From Clostridiales bacterium Firm_04 (GTDB lineage: Bacteria; Bacillota; Clostridia; Oscillospirales; Ruminococcaceae): a stretch of DNA of 64,000 nt. The stretch is from assembly GCA_001603005.1 (NCBI GenBank), contig LVAJ01000030.1, positions 124,001 through 188,000 on the forward strand. The letters are read 5' to 3'. Shown here piece by piece: positions 34,006 to 43,509 of this stretch (positions within the stretch are counted from its first letter, which is position 1; the number at the start of each line of letters is the position of its first letter). The notes under the pieces were generated by a model, which was given only the letters and a program-made list of their open reading frames with translations, had not been told where the DNA came from and made no database searches. The position numbers were made by a program, and so were the translations under genes.

Positions 34006-34581
34006 ATGCAGATCAGTGGAATTTCCGCAGAGATCACCGTGATTCGCAGTCGCCGCCGGACGCTTGCTGCTGAGATCCGTTCGGACGGATCGGTGGTCGT
34101 GCGCGCACCGCAGCGGCTTTCCGAGCAGCATATTCGGTATTTTCTTGCGGAGAAAGCGAATGTGATCGAGCGGCATGTGCAGCAGAAACGTGCGGAATTG
34201 CAAAAGCATCCGGAGCCGCCGTTCACGGCAGAGGAATTGGCGGATCTTGCGGAGCGGGCAAAGGCAGTGATCCCGCAGCGGGTTGCATATTATGCAGAAA
34301 AGATCGGCGTTTCATACGGGCGCATCACGATCCGCTGCCAGAAGACGCGCTGGGGCAGCTGTGCATCATCCGGCAATCTGAATTTCAATTGCCTGCTGAT
34401 GTGCGCGCCGCCGGAAGTGCTGGACAGTGTTGTGGTGCATGAACTTTGTCACCGGCTGCACCCGAATCATTCGCGTGCATTTTATGCAGCGGTTTTGCGT
34501 GTATTTCCGGATTATGCACGCTGCGACAGCTGGCTGAAACAGAACGGTTCCGCGCTGCTGCGTCGGGCTGCCAAAGTCTGA
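34006..34581 (+). CDS. YgjP-like (DUF45) zinc metallopeptidase
   Basis: 191 residues from ATG 34006 (MQISGISAEITVIRSRRRTL) after GGAGG. The active site HELCHRLHPNHSRAFY has the zinc-binding HExxH and the downstream His typical of the YgjP/WLM family. The preceding TRWGSCASSGNLNFN motif is a family hallmark. It has no signal peptide, so it is cytoplasmic. Substrates of the family are not known. The terminator upstream suggests it is expressed mainly by read-through or from its own weak promoter. Confidence 0.9.
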   Translation: MQISGISAEITVIRSRRRTLAAEIRSDGSVVVRAPQRLSEQHIRYFLAEKANVIERHVQQKRAELQKHPEPPFTAEELADLAERAKAVIPQRVAYYAEKIGVSYGRITIRCQKTRWGSCASSGNLNFNCLLMCAPPEVLDSVVVHELCHRLHPNHSRAFYAAVLRVFPDYARCDSWLKQNGSALLRRAAKV

Positions 34582-34607
34582 TCTCCGGCTCCGATCCTGA
34601 ATATGAC

Positions 34608-34640
34608 AAAAATCGACCGGCATGATACCGGTCGATTTGT
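34608..34640. terminator. Bidirectional terminator between convergent genes
   Basis: AAATCGACCGG / CCGGTCGATTT stem (11 bp) with a TTTTTGT-like tail on the minus strand and TGTTTTG on the plus strand. Confidence 0.8.
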
Positions 34641-34704
34641 TTTGAAAACGCTTATCTCATGTTTGTCCGGAGCCCATTTTTAATCATCGCGCCGCGATAC
34701 CTTT

Positions 34705-35337
34705 TCAAGCATACGCGTGGCTGCGGTAGAGCTCCTCGATAACAAGTTCGGTCGCGTCTGCCGGACCGGTTCGATAGACATTGTGCTGCTTGATATGCAG
34801 CTTGTTCGCAAGATTGTCATACATGCGGAACAGCGCGTTCGGCGCAAAGATCCGGTCGGTTTCATATTCCAGTTTCGCAAGATCGTCATTAAAATCAAGC
34901 ATCTCGTCCGCGGTGTAAAGATACGAGATACGCGTGCCGACAAGCTTCTCATCCTTGTCATAATACAGCGTGACCGTTGCCGGCTGCTGATTGGCAAACA
35001 GCGTGTACTTCGGAAATTCGACGGATATTGCGGAGACATTCTGTGTATTGACATTGTAGCTGCCCTCGGATTTGGAGAGGATCGGCTTTGATTCCTCGCT
35101 GCGCACCGGTTCCTGTTCGGTCTGTCCGTAATCATAGATGCCGCAGAAATCGTCGCTGGAAAAATGATCTATGCCGTTGATCGCGCCGATCACGCCGGGC
35201 ATATTGGGATAGAGCCGCACATTCCGGACATAGACAAAGAATCCGGCGGTCAGCGCAAGGATCGCAAGGATGATGAGAATGATGATGCAATTGAGCAGCG
35301 TATGCTTTTTTGCAGGCTTTCCGGTCTGTTCGGGCAT
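34705..35337 (-). CDS. Single-pass membrane protein of unknown function
   Basis: 210 residues from the ATG at 35337 (MPEQTGKPAKKHTLLNCIII) after AAGGGGG. One transmembrane helix lies at about 15-38, with a Lys-rich cytoplasmic end and an extracellular domain of about 170 residues. I recognise no domain. The outer part is rich in Tyr and Asp and lacks Cys apart from one (DDFCGIYDYG). It is monocistronic, between YgjP and cellobiose phosphorylase genes. Confidence 0.75.
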   Translation of the reverse strand: MPEQTGKPAKKHTLLNCIIILIILAILALTAGFFVYVRNVRLYPNMPGVIGAINGIDHFSSDDFCGIYDYGQTEQEPVRSEESKPILSKSEGSYNVNTQNVSAISVEFPKYTLFANQQPATVTLYYDKDEKLVGTRISYLYTADEMLDFNDDLAKLEYETDRIFAPNALFRMYDNLANKLHIKQHNVYRTGPADATELVIEELYRSHAYA

Positions 35338-35367
35338 AGAGATTCCCCCTTGTATGTGATTGTATCT

Positions 35368-35396
35368 ATTATAACATATATCCGCGAAAAGTGCAA
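35368..35396 (-). promoter_or_regulatory. Promoter of the membrane protein gene
   Basis: TTGCAC (35396-35391), a 17-nt spacer and TATAAT (35373-35368) on the minus strand. Confidence 0.8.
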
Positions 35397-35433
35397 TGGT
35401 AGAGCCAAAATAATGCTGAATCATCTGTAAACA

Positions 35434-35467
35434 GAAAAGACGCCGACAGATCGCCGGCGTCTTTTTC
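35434..35467 (-). terminator. Terminator after cellobiose phosphorylase gene
   Basis: AAAAGACGCCG / CGGCGTCTTTTT stem with U-tracts on both strands. Confidence 0.85.
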
Positions 35468-35508
35468 GATTGTTATTTGTATGATATTGCGCTTAGCCGA
35501 TTAACCGA

Positions 35509-37971
35509 TTAACCGAGCACTGCAACGACCTCGTAGGTGCCGCCTGCCGGAAGCACCGGAACGACATTGCCTTCGACAGCCTTGCCGTCCACGGTCAGGG
35601 ACTTGATGCCCTTGGAAACATGATCCGGATTCTTGACAGTGATCTGGTAGGTCGCGCCGCGGAACTTTCTGGTCGCGGTGAAGCCGTCCCAAGCCTTCGG
35701 GATCGACGGATCGACTTTCAGACCGTCAAAGTCTGCGGAGATACCGAGGATATACTGTGAAATCGCAACAAAGTTCCATGCAGCCGTACCGGTCAGCCAC
35801 GAGTTCTTGCCCTCGCCGAAGCGGCTTGCATCCTTACCTGCGATCATCTGACCGTAGACATACGGCTCGGTCTTGTGCAGATCGGAGATCTCCTCGTTGA
35901 ATGCCGGCGCGATCTTGCTGTAATACTCGAATGCCTTGTCACCTCTGCCCGCATACGCCTCTGCGCAGATGATCCATGCATTGTTGTGCGTGAAGATACC
36001 TGCGTTTTCCTTGTAGCCGCCCGGATAGGTCGAGATCTCGCCGTACTGGATATAGTACTTGGAGAACGCCGGATTGTTCAGCACAAGGCCGTACTTGGTG
36101 TTGAGGTACTTGTCGATCGAATCGAGCGTCTTGATATCCGCGCCCTGATCCTTGCCGATCTCGGACATGACCGCGAAGCCCTGCGGCTCGATGAAGATCT
36201 TGCCTTCCTCGCATTCCTTGGAGCCCATCTTTGCGCCGGAAGCGTCGTAGGCACGCAGGAACCATTCGCCGTCGAAAGCGGATTCCATGACGTTCTTCTT
36301 CATCTTGTCGATCTCAGCCTGCGCCTTTGCAGCCTCATCGTCCTTGCCGAGGTGCTTCAGGATGCCGACATAGGTCGGACCGACATAGGTGAACAGTGTG
36401 GCGACCATAACGGATTCCGCGACCTTGGAGTAACCGCCCTCTGCCTTGAACTTCGGGTTTGTATAGGTCTGGAAGCTCTCGCCCGGCTTATCGGAGAAGC
36501 AGGAGAGGTTGATGCAGTCGTTCCAGTCCGCGCGCATTGCAAGCGGCAGACCGTGCGGGCCGAGGTTGTTGACGATGTGATAGAAGGAAACCGTCAGGTG
36601 ATCGAGCATCGGCTTTGCCTTGGACTCGTCATTGTCATACGGAACCGGCTGATCGAGGATCGCCCAGTCTCCGGATTCCTTGATATAAGCGCCGACAGAA
36701 AGGATCATCCACAGCGGATCATCAGAGAAGTCGCCGCCGATATCGGAATTGCCCTTCTTGGTGAGCGGCTGATACTGGTGATAGCATCCGCCGTCCTCAA
36801 GCTGTGTGGAAGCGAGGTCGATCAGGCGGTCTCTTGCTCTGTCCGGAATCTGGTGGACGAAGCCGAGAATATCCTGATTGGAGTCACGGAAGCCCATGCC
36901 TCTGCCGATGCCGCTCTCGAAGTAGGAAGCGGAGCGGGAGAGGTTGAAGGTGACCATGCACTGATACTGGTTCCAGATATTGACCATGCGGTTGACCTTG
37001 TCATCCGAGGTGTTGACATTGAAGATGCCGAGGAGCTTGTCCCATGTTGCTTTCAGCTCTGCGAGACCTGCAGCGACCTTTTCAGGGGTGTTGTACTGCT
37101 CGATCATTGCATGTGCCTTGGTCTTGTTGATCGTGACGCCGTCCGCCTCGAACTTCTGGTCAGCGGGCATCTCGACATAGCCGAGAATGAAGATCAGCGT
37201 CTTGGATTCGCCTGCAGCAAGGGTGATCTCCTTGTAGTGGGAAGCGATCGGGGACCAGCCGTCCGCGAAGGAATTGGTTGCCTTGCCGTCGAGCACAGCC
37301 TGCGGATCGCCGAAGCCGTTGTACAGACCGATGAAGGAATCGCGGTCGGTATCGTAGCCGTCGATGCTGTCATTGACGGTATAGAACGCGAAATGATCGC
37401 GTCTGTCTCTGTATTCGGTCTTGTGGTAAATGGTCGAGCCTTCGACCTCAACACGGCCGGTGGAGAAGTTTCTCTGGAAGTTGGTGCAGTCATCCTGCGC
37501 ATCCCAGAGGCACCATTCTGCGAACGAGAACAGCTTGAAGGTCTTGGCAGCGCTGCTCTTGTTGGTCAGAACGACCTGCTGCACTTCGCCGTCATAATTC
37601 TGCGGAACGAAGAACGTAACCTCTGCCTGCAAGCCGTTTTTCTCGCCGGTGATAATGGTATAGCCCATACCGTGGCGGCACTCGTAGGCATCGAGCTCGG
37701 TTTTGACCGGAGACCAGCCCGGATTCCAGATCGTGCCGTTATCCGAAATATAGAAATATCTGCCGCCCATGTCGATCGGGACATTGTTGTAGCGATAGCG
37801 GGTAATACGGCGAAGACGGGCATCCTTATAGAAGCTGTAGCCGCCGGCAGTATTGGAAATCAGAGAAAAGAACGCCTGCGTTCCGAGGTAATTGATCCAC
37901 GGATAGGGCGTCCGCGGAGACTGGATGACGTATTCCTTGCGCGCGTCATCGAAGTGACCGAATTGTTTCAT
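35509..37971 (-). CDS. Cellobiose phosphorylase (GH94)
   Basis: 820 residues from ATG 37971 ([20 protein letters not shown]) after AAAGGAG, the normal length for the enzyme. It has the N-terminal beta-sandwich (about 1-280), a helical linker, an (alpha/alpha)6 barrel (about 315-740) and a C-terminal beta domain. GH94 landmarks include [28 protein letters not shown] and [12 protein letters not shown], where the Asp in the ADWND motif is the expected general acid. It has no signal peptide. It cleaves imported cellobiose with phosphate to glucose and glucose 1-phosphate, saving ATP, which fits a cellulose-degrading organism. Its close start FGHFDD is characteristic of cellobiose rather than cellodextrin phosphorylases. 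Confidence 0.94.
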   Translation of the reverse strand: MKQFGHFDDARKEYVIQSPRTPYPWINYLGTQAFFSLISNTAGGYSFYKDARLRRITRYRYNNVPIDMGGRYFYISDNGTIWNPGWSPVKTELDAYECRHGMGYTIITGEKNGLQAEVTFFVPQNYDGEVQQVVLTNKSSAAKTFKLFSFAEWCLWDAQDDCTNFQRNFSTGRVEVEGSTIYHKTEYRDRRDHFAFYTVNDSIDGYDTDRDSFIGLYNGFGDPQAVLDGKATNSFADGWSPIASHYKEITLAAGESKTLIFILGYVEMPADQKFEADGVTINKTKAHAMIEQYNTPEKVAAGLAELKATWDKLLGIFNVNTSDDKVNRMVNIWNQYQCMVTFNLSRSASYFESGIGRGMGFRDSNQDILGFVHQIPDRARDRLIDLASTQLEDGGCYHQYQPLTKKGNSDIGGDFSDDPLWMILSVGAYIKESGDWAILDQPVPYDNDESKAKPMLDHLTVSFYHIVNNLGPHGLPLAMRADWNDCINLSCFSDKPGESFQTYTNPKFKAEGGYSKVAESVMVATLFTYVGPTYVGILKHLGKDDEAAKAQAEIDKMKKNVMESAFDGEWFLRAYDASGAKMGSKECEEGKIFIEPQGFAVMSEIGKDQGADIKTLDSIDKYLNTKYGLVLNNPAFSKYYIQYGEISTYPGGYKENAGIFTHNNAWIICAEAYAGRGDKAFEYYSKIAPAFNEEISDLHKTEPYVYGQMIAGKDASRFGEGKNSWLTGTAAWNFVAISQYILGISADFDGLKVDPSIPKAWDGFTATRKFRGATYQITVKNPDHVSKGIKSLTVDGKAVEGNVVPVLPAGGTYEVVAVLG

Positions 37972-38046
37972 GGTTGTTACGCTCCTTTTTTTGCATAATA
38001 ACATCAGAATGATTCATCCAATGCATATACTGCACAGATATATCTA

Positions 38047-38075
38047 ATTATATCACAACATGCACAAAAATACAA
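38047..38075 (-). promoter_or_regulatory. Promoter of the cellobiose phosphorylase gene
   Basis: TTGTAT (38075-38070), a 17-nt spacer and TATAAT (38052-38047). The region 37972-38285 otherwise holds only a weak hairpin (about 38237-38275) that probably ends the XRE gene. Confidence 0.75.
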
Positions 38076-38285
38076 GCCGCCAATTTCACGAATTTTCCAT
38101 GTCATCCTACAGCACATTACACAAAGTAAAGGAAAAAACCGAAAATTCTTGTTAAAAACAGCCCGCCGGTACAGCAAAATAATGCATCTTTTCACTTTCG
38201 TGCTGTGCAAAAGCGATAAAATTCCGTAAAATCGCAAAAAAAGCAGCGAACCGGAACGAATCGCCGCCTTTTCTGTAAAGTTGAA

Positions 38286-38798
38286 TCACTTGCTGATCCC
38301 GAGCAGGCGCTTTTTGGCGTCGCGGAGCATCTGACCGTGCTTTGTGGTGAGCAGCAGCCCGACAAACGGCATGCCGATGCAGATGCCGAGGGACAGTCCG
38401 TGCAGAAAGTCGAACATCGGTGTCGGCTTTTCCGGCTCCAGAAATGTCATTGCGACCAGCGCGATGCCCGCGGCACAGCCGAACAGAAATACCCATTTCA
38501 TATAGCGGTTGAGTTTTTCCTTTTCGTCATTTGCAAGGTCAGCGACCTTGAGGACGGTTTCTTTTGTTTCCTGATTCATATTCGCACTTCTCCTTTCGCC
38601 GTCCAGCAGCTCGCGCAGCTCCACTTCGTAGTAGTCTGCGATCTCAATGAGCACTGCCAGATCCGGCATGTTGCTTCCGGTTTCCCATCTTGAAACAGTG
38701 CGCCGCGCGACATTGAGCGTTTCGGCGAGCTGTTCCTGTGTAATGCCTTTCTCCTTGCGGAGTGTTTTCATGAACGATCCGATCTTTTGCTGATCCAT
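38286..38798 (-). CDS. XRE-family regulator with two C-terminal membrane helices
   Basis: 170 residues from ATG 38798 after AAAGGAGG. The N-terminal helix-turn-helix (about 5-60) reads MKTLRKEKGITQEQLAETLN and VARRTVSRWETGSNMPDLAVL. A linker leads to two hydrophobic helices (about 102-120 and 130-152). It is a membrane-tethered transcription factor by prediction. Its neighbours are a GH94 gene and a dockerin hydrolase; control of either is possible but not shown. Confidence 0.88.
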   Translation of the reverse strand: MDQQKIGSFMKTLRKEKGITQEQLAETLNVARRTVSRWETGSNMPDLAVLIEIADYYEVELRELLDGERRSANMNQETKETVLKVADLANDEKEKLNRYMKWVFLFGCAAGIALVAMTFLEPEKPTPMFDFLHGLSLGICIGMPFVGLLLTTKHGQMLRDAKKRLLGISK

Positions 38799-38919
38799 CG
38801 GATTGCCTCCTTTCGCATTCATGATACCACGGCGCACGGGGAAAGTACAGGACATGAAGTGCGCAAAATCCACGTATTTTCGTATGGGACATGCCGTGTC
38901 ACATGAGACATTTCACTGT

Positions 38920-38948
38920 ATCATACCATATTTCGGCAGAAAAGTCAA
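38920..38948 (-). promoter_or_regulatory. Promoter of the XRE gene
   Basis: TTGACT (38948-38943), a 17-nt spacer and TATGAT (38925-38920). The -35 box overlaps the last codons of the upstream hydrolase gene. Confidence 0.75.
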
Positions 38949-40102
38949 TCGGCATGCGGACTGTCGGGCGCATCCCACCCGCCCTCTTTTCCGGCGAGGA
39001 CATGCTCCGTGTAATATTGCAGGATCATCTGCGCATCGGCAATGGTCAGGCTGCCGTCCCCGTTGACGTCCGCTGCCCGCAGCTGCAAACCGGTGAGCCC
39101 ACTGTCCTTGCCGGAGAGTGCTTCGGTGTAGGCAGCGAGCGTGAGCTGCGCATCCAGCGGACTGACCTTCCGGTCAAAATTCACATCGCCGCGCAGCAAA
39201 GTCGCATCGACCTCTGCCTGATGTGCAGCGGCGAGTTTGTTCGCAGCAGCCGCAACATTTTTGACAAAGCTGACGTCCGCGCTGTAATTGACAGCGCCGC
39301 TCAGGATGACGAGGATATACGGATGCTCCCCGCCGACATAGCAGACCTCGTGCCAGCAGTCCGGAATGCTGCCGTATTTCAGCGCGATCGGCACGCTGTT
39401 TCCGAGTGCCTGCCGCGTATAGCCGCTTGTGGAACCGATGAGCCCATCCCAGACGATGCGTCTGCATTCGCTGTTATCGGCATGCTGCTGCACCTGCTCC
39501 ATTGCCGTGCGCATGAAGGATGCGGTCACGGCGGGAAAGCGCGAATACTGTGTGATGCGCGTTTCGTAGCCCCATTCTCTGACCATCTCGTTGAAGCCGT
39601 CAATCCCGAACAGATAGACCAGCATGTCATAGGCAACATTGTCCGAATAGCGCATTGCGTAGTCGAGCAGCTGCCGCACGGTATAGCTTCTGCCGTATGG
39701 ATTTTTGCGGATGATGCCAGCCCCGCCGTGATACCATGCGGATGTATAGGTCACAGTGTCATCGAGACTGCGCACGCCTTTTTCGAGCTGTTCGCAGCAA
39801 TAAAATGCATAGGGCAGCTTGATGAGGCTTGCGCCGGAGATCATCAGATCCGGACGGTAGGAATAGAGCGCGGTGCCGTCCATGTCGCAGAGCAGCACGG
39901 CGCAGGTGCGCCAGTAGCCTGTAACGATCCGGTTCAGCTCATTTTTTGCCGCGGCGACCTGTTTGGCAGCGGCATCGGCATCGGGTGCATCAGCGATGAA
40001 ACTGCGCGGAACGGCAGCGGCTGACTGTACAGACATGCTGCCGGTCAGCATCAGGACAGCTGCGCCTGCCGAAAGAAGTTTCCGATGTTTGACAGAGATC
40101 AT
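38945..40102 (-). CDS. Secreted class A beta-lactamase-like serine hydrolase with dockerin
   Basis: 385 residues. A signal peptide (about 1-30) is followed by a serine hydrolase domain (about 50-300) of the class A beta-lactamase/DD-peptidase fold. It has SxxK as SLIK (Ser92, Lys95), SDN (153-155) and a KTG-like KYG (242-244). The C-terminal dockerin has Ca loops DVNFDRKVSPLDAQ and DVNGDGSLTIADAQ. No Glu166-type omega loop was confidently seen, so deacylation as in true beta-lactamases is uncertain; a peptidase or esterase role is as likely. Attachment to a scaffoldin is expected from the dockerin. It is monocistronic with its own promoter. Confidence 0.88.
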   Translation of the reverse strand: MISVKHRKLLSAGAAVLMLTGSMSVQSAAAVPRSFIADAPDADAAAKQVAAAKNELNRIVTGYWRTCAVLLCDMDGTALYSYRPDLMISGASLIKLPYAFYCCEQLEKGVRSLDDTVTYTSAWYHGGAGIIRKNPYGRSYTVRQLLDYAMRYSDNVAYDMLVYLFGIDGFNEMVREWGYETRITQYSRFPAVTASFMRTAMEQVQQHADNSECRRIVWDGLIGSTSGYTRQALGNSVPIALKYGSIPDCWHEVCYVGGEHPYILVILSGAVNYSADVSFVKNVAAAANKLAAAHQAEVDATLLRGDVNFDRKVSPLDAQLTLAAYTEALSGKDSGLTGLQLRAADVNGDGSLTIADAQMILQYYTEHVLAGKEGGWDAPDSPHAD

Positions 40103-40171
40103 GATATCCCCTCCTGTGCGCGATTTTGGGATCGGCTTCAGGTGTACATCCGGATGTCATTTCCTGTTTTT

Positions 40172-40200
40172 ATTCTAACATATTTTGATCAGCATTACAA
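40172..40200 (-). promoter_or_regulatory. Promoter of the dockerin hydrolase gene
   Basis: Minus strand TTGTAA (40200-40195), a 17-nt spacer and TAGAAT (40177-40172). Confidence 0.75.
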
Positions 40201-40363
40201 GATGCGGTGCTGAACATCACGAAAATTTGTTGAAAGATTGAATGCTGACCGCACTGACAATTTGAACGATTCCCGGCAATCAAACGGAAATTGCCGCAAA
40301 ATATACATAGCATCGCACATTTCACCATAAAATGAAACAGAATCGCAGAAAGGGGGCATCCGC

Positions 40364-41830
40364 ATGCAGCCGCATACCGCGATCTATGTGCGGCAGTCTG
40401 CCGACCGCGCGGACAGTGTTTCGCTGGAAACGCAGGAGCAGCTCTGCCGGCAGGAGCTTTTGCCGGACGAACCGGCGCAGGTTTACAGCGACCGCGGCTT
40501 TTCCGGACGGAATACGGAGCGTCCGGCGCTGCGCCGCCTGCTGGATGCGGTGCGTGCGGGGGCGGTGCGGCGGGTGCTGGTCTACAAGCTCGACCGCATC
40601 AGCCGCAACCTCGCGGATTTCACGCAGCTGCTGCGATTATTCGAGGCGCATCATGTGGCTTTCGAGTCGCACACGGAGCGCTTCGAGACCGCGTCCCCGA
40701 TGGGGCAGGCGATGCAAAGCCTGCTCATGGTCTTTGCGCAATTAGAGCGCGAAACGATCAGCGGGCGTGTGCGGGATGCGGCATTTTCGCGGGCGAAAGC
40801 GGGATTCGACACAGGCGGACCGCCGCCGTTCGGGTTCCGGAAGGTGCCGCATACGATCCTCGGCAGGCGCACGCAGATGCTCGCGCCGGATGACAACGCA
40901 GCGCTGATCCGCAGCGGTTTTCTGCAATATCTGCAAGCGGAAGGCTCGTTGACGACCGTTTGCAGAGACTGGACAGCGCGCGGCATCCGGACGGCGCGGG
41001 GCGGCACATGGTCGCCGAATACGCTCTGCCGCATGCTGCGCAATCCGGTGTATGCACAGGCGGATTTCCGCGTATATGCGTACTTATCCTCGCGCGGCGC
41101 AGAGATCTGTGCGCCGGAGTCGCCGCCGGAACAGCACGGTATTTACCTGTACACCGACCGCCGGCAGAATCAGGCGCGCTTCTCCGATCTGACGGGCAGT
41201 CTTGCGATCTGCGCGCCGCATATCGGGCTGATCGCGCCGGAGATCTGGCTTGGCTGTCAGAAAAAGCTCGATGCTTCGCGGAAATTGCGGCAGACGGGCA
41301 AGGGGCGGCGCAGCTGGCTGAGCGGGCTGATCTTCTGCATGCAGTGCGGCAGCGCGATGACGGTCGTGCAGGGGCGGCATGCGGATTATCTGCTCTGCGG
41401 CGGAAAAAAGCGCGGACGATGCAGCGGCGCGGGGGCGGTCTGGCGGAAGGAAGATGCAGAGGATCTGGTCGGGCGCGTCCTGTCTGCGCGGCTGGATGCA
41501 TTGCGAAGCTGTCCGGTTCCGCCGGAATCAGACAGCGAAAATACGGCAATGCGGGAGCAGCTTTCGGCGCTGTATCTGCGGCGGGAGCAGATTTTGCAGC
41601 GCATGACGGAAGCGCCGGAAGCGGAATTTGCCGTGCTGACCGAAGCGGCAGTGCGGATCAGCGAAAAATGCCGCCGTACAGAAGAAATGATCGCCGCGCG
41701 GTCGTATCCGCAGCAGATGCCGCTGCCGGAATGGTCAGCCTGTGACATGGATGCCCGCCGGACAGTCGCACGGACGCTGCTGCACGGCGCCTTTGCGGAC
41801 GGCGAAATGCTTCATGTGTTTTTGCAGTAA
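40364..41830 (+). CDS. Large serine recombinase
   Basis: 488 residues after AAAGGGGG. The N-terminal resolvase domain (about 1-150) has YVRQSADRADSVSLETQ with the nucleophile Ser at the S of RQS, plus DRGFSGRNTERPAL and YKLDRISRN. The recombinase domain (about 155-270) and a zinc beta-ribbon (FCMQCGSAM...CGGKKRGRCSG) follow, then a coiled-coil C-terminal region. Members integrate or excise phages and conjugative elements, or invert or excise DNA in sporulation. No phage, excisionase or element genes lie beside it, so its substrate is not in the window. Confidence 0.9.
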   Translation: MQPHTAIYVRQSADRADSVSLETQEQLCRQELLPDEPAQVYSDRGFSGRNTERPALRRLLDAVRAGAVRRVLVYKLDRISRNLADFTQLLRLFEAHHVAFESHTERFETASPMGQAMQSLLMVFAQLERETISGRVRDAAFSRAKAGFDTGGPPPFGFRKVPHTILGRRTQMLAPDDNAALIRSGFLQYLQAEGSLTTVCRDWTARGIRTARGGTWSPNTLCRMLRNPVYAQADFRVYAYLSSRGAEICAPESPPEQHGIYLYTDRRQNQARFSDLTGSLAICAPHIGLIAPEIWLGCQKKLDASRKLRQTGKGRRSWLSGLIFCMQCGSAMTVVQGRHADYLLCGGKKRGRCSGAGAVWRKEDAEDLVGRVLSARLDALRSCPVPPESDSENTAMREQLSALYLRREQILQRMTEAPEAEFAVLTEAAVRISEKCRRTEEMIAARSYPQQMPLPEWSACDMDARRTVARTLLHGAFADGEMLHVFLQ

Positions 41831-41854
41831 CAGCGTTATTTTTGAATACAGAAA

Positions 41855-41900
41855 AATCCCGAAAGCAGCCGCATATGCCTGCTTTCGGGATTATGTTTGT
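41855..41900. terminator. Terminator between recombinase and vanZ-like gene
   Basis: A 14-bp stem AATCCCGAAAGCAG / CTGCTTTCGGGATT with T-rich flanks. It overlaps the last codons of the minus-strand gene. Confidence 0.75.
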
Positions 41901-42460
41901 GTGATTGGATTGATGCCGTCATTTTCCGCAGATGAAGCCTGCCTGTGCTGCCGGATCCGGCGCAGCAGCCGTCCGCACAGCATACAGATCAGCATACCGC
42001 AGCATGCACCTGCAAAATCAATGCAGACATCGCGCAGCTCGCAGCTTCTTCCGGGGACAAACCGCTGATGAAATTCATCCGAGCAGGCATAGAGCAATGC
42101 CAAAAGCGCCGACAGCGCAAAGAATCCCGCTGCGGGGTGCTTCTGCCGGCGGATCGGATTCAGTTTCGGGATATGCCGGAGTGTCTGGAGCAGGAGTATG
42201 CCGAGCACGGCGAACTCTGAAAAGTGCCCGCATTTCCGGAACAGGGTATGCAAAGCCTCGTGGATCGCTTCCTGCTCCGCGAACGAACGCTGCTCCCAGT
42301 GCGGGACGCAGATTTTCAGCAGCGCATACAGGAGCCCGCTGCTCATGATGCCGGAATCCGCCGCATTCCGCGCGGAGAACCAGAAAATGACGCCCATCCA
42401 GAGCAGCGTCGCAGGCAGCAGGAACCGCAGCGCGGAGCGGGAATGCCCGGTGCTGTGCAT
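41891..42460 (-). CDS. VanZ-like membrane protein
   Basis: 189 residues with four hydrophobic helices and the VanZ-family motifs WMGVIFWFSARN, RKCGHFSEFAVLG, SDEFHQRFVPGRSCELRDVCIDFAG. VanZ itself gives low-level teicoplanin resistance; relatives are widespread and mostly of unknown function. Its ATG overlaps the stop of the coiled-coil gene by 1 nt. It is the last gene in the long minus-strand run. Confidence 0.88.
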   Translation of the reverse strand: MHSTGHSRSALRFLLPATLLWMGVIFWFSARNAADSGIMSSGLLYALLKICVPHWEQRSFAEQEAIHEALHTLFRKCGHFSEFAVLGILLLQTLRHIPKLNPIRRQKHPAAGFFALSALLALLYACSDEFHQRFVPGRSCELRDVCIDFAGACCGMLICMLCGRLLRRIRQHRQASSAENDGINPITQT

Positions 42461-42903
42461 TATTTATCCCAGTTTTCCTTTTCGCGCTTGAGATCGGCGA
42501 GCAGCTCGTTCAGGCGGGCTTCGGTCGCGTTCAGCGAGGTCAGCACGTAGGATGCAGTCGCCTCTTTGGTCTCCTCGCACTTGGTTTTGGTCTTTGCAAG
42601 GATCTCGTGTGCTCTGCGCTTGGCTTCTTCGACGATCGCGTTTTCGGCAACGAGTCCCTTTGCACGCTCCTCGGCACCGTGAATGATGCTTTCGGCATTG
42701 GACTGTGCTTCCTTCATGATGCGGTCACAGTCGTAGTCAATGGTCTGTGCGCGTTTCATTTCCTTCGGCATCGCAAGGCGGATGTCGTTGACCAGCTCGC
42801 GCAGGCGGTCGCCGTCAATAACGATCTTGTGTGCGGCAAGCGGAAATGCCTTGGCATTGTCCAGCATGTCATCCATTTCATCGAGAATATCAAATACGCT
42901 CAT
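42460..42903 (-). CDS. Coiled-coil protein, DivIVA/ATPase-stalk-like
   Basis: 147 residues, almost wholly alpha-helical, with a long charged heptad region (about 55-147) including YDCDRIMKEAQSNAESIIHGAEERAKG. This composition resembles DivIVA-type or V-ATPase subunit E-like proteins, and genes of this type sit next to coaD in related Firmicutes. It overlaps coaD by 4 nt and vanZ by 1 nt. The function is unknown. Confidence 0.75.
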   Translation of the reverse strand: MSVFDILDEMDDMLDNAKAFPLAAHKIVIDGDRLRELVNDIRLAMPKEMKRAQTIDYDCDRIMKEAQSNAESIIHGAEERAKGLVAENAIVEEAKRRAHEILAKTKTKCEETKEATASYVLTSLNATEARLNELLADLKREKENWDK

Positions 42904-43493
42904 TCTGATTCATCCTTTCCGATTGCATTGGCAAATTGCTGAACTTCCTGAATCAACTGCGCCCTGTCAGATGTTGAGGAAGCTGCATAGATATTTTTCT
43001 TTCGCAGACGCTCTGCGATTGCAGGCTGGATCTCCGGCGGGACAAAGCTGCTGATATCGCCGCCGAGGGTTGCGATCTGCTTGACGATGCTGGAGCTGAG
43101 ATACATATTCTCGGCAGCGGTCGTCAGGAAGACGGTCTCGGCTTCGGGACAGAGCTTTTTGTTGCCGAGTGCCATCTGAAATTCATACTCGAAGTCGGTG
43201 ACGGCGCGCAGACCTTTGACGATCGCATCCGCGCCGACTCTGCGGACATAATCCGCGAGCAGCTCATCTTCGAGAATATCAATCACAATATTATCATAAC
43301 CCTTCGTGACCTTCTGGATCATCAGCAGACGTTCGGTCAGCGTAAAGGCAGGGTGTTTTTCGAGATTTGCAGAGACGAGCACGATCACCTTGTCAAAGAG
43401 CTTCGAGGCTCTGCCGATGATGTCGAGATGCCCGTATGTGACCGGATCGAAGCTGCCGGGGCAGACCGCGACACGGCGTTTTTTTTCACTCAT
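42900..43493 (-). CDS. coaD: Phosphopantetheine adenylyltransferase
   Basis: 197 residues. The nucleotidyltransferase motif GSFDPVTYGHLDII (T/HxGH type) is near the N-terminus, and the SSSIVKQIATLGGDISSFVP motif ends the catalytic core. The enzyme transfers AMP to 4'-phosphopantetheine in coenzyme A synthesis. The family is usually about 160 residues; this one carries a helical C-terminal extension of about 30 residues (from NIYAASSTSDRAQ). It overlaps the coiled-coil gene. Confidence 0.95.
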   Translation of the reverse strand: MSEKKRRVAVCPGSFDPVTYGHLDIIGRASKLFDKVIVLVSANLEKHPAFTLTERLLMIQKVTKGYDNIVIDILEDELLADYVRRVGADAIVKGLRAVTDFEYEFQMALGNKKLCPEAETVFLTTAAENMYLSSSIVKQIATLGGDISSFVPPEIQPAIAERLRKKNIYAASSTSDRAQLIQEVQQFANAIGKDESE

Positions 43494-43509
43494 GTCCGTA
43501 AATTTCCTT

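Noticed and set aside
35875-37998. A plus-strand open frame of 707 codons opposite cellobiose phosphorylase
   Set aside because: It is a shadow of the GH94 gene with no start signals or known motifs.
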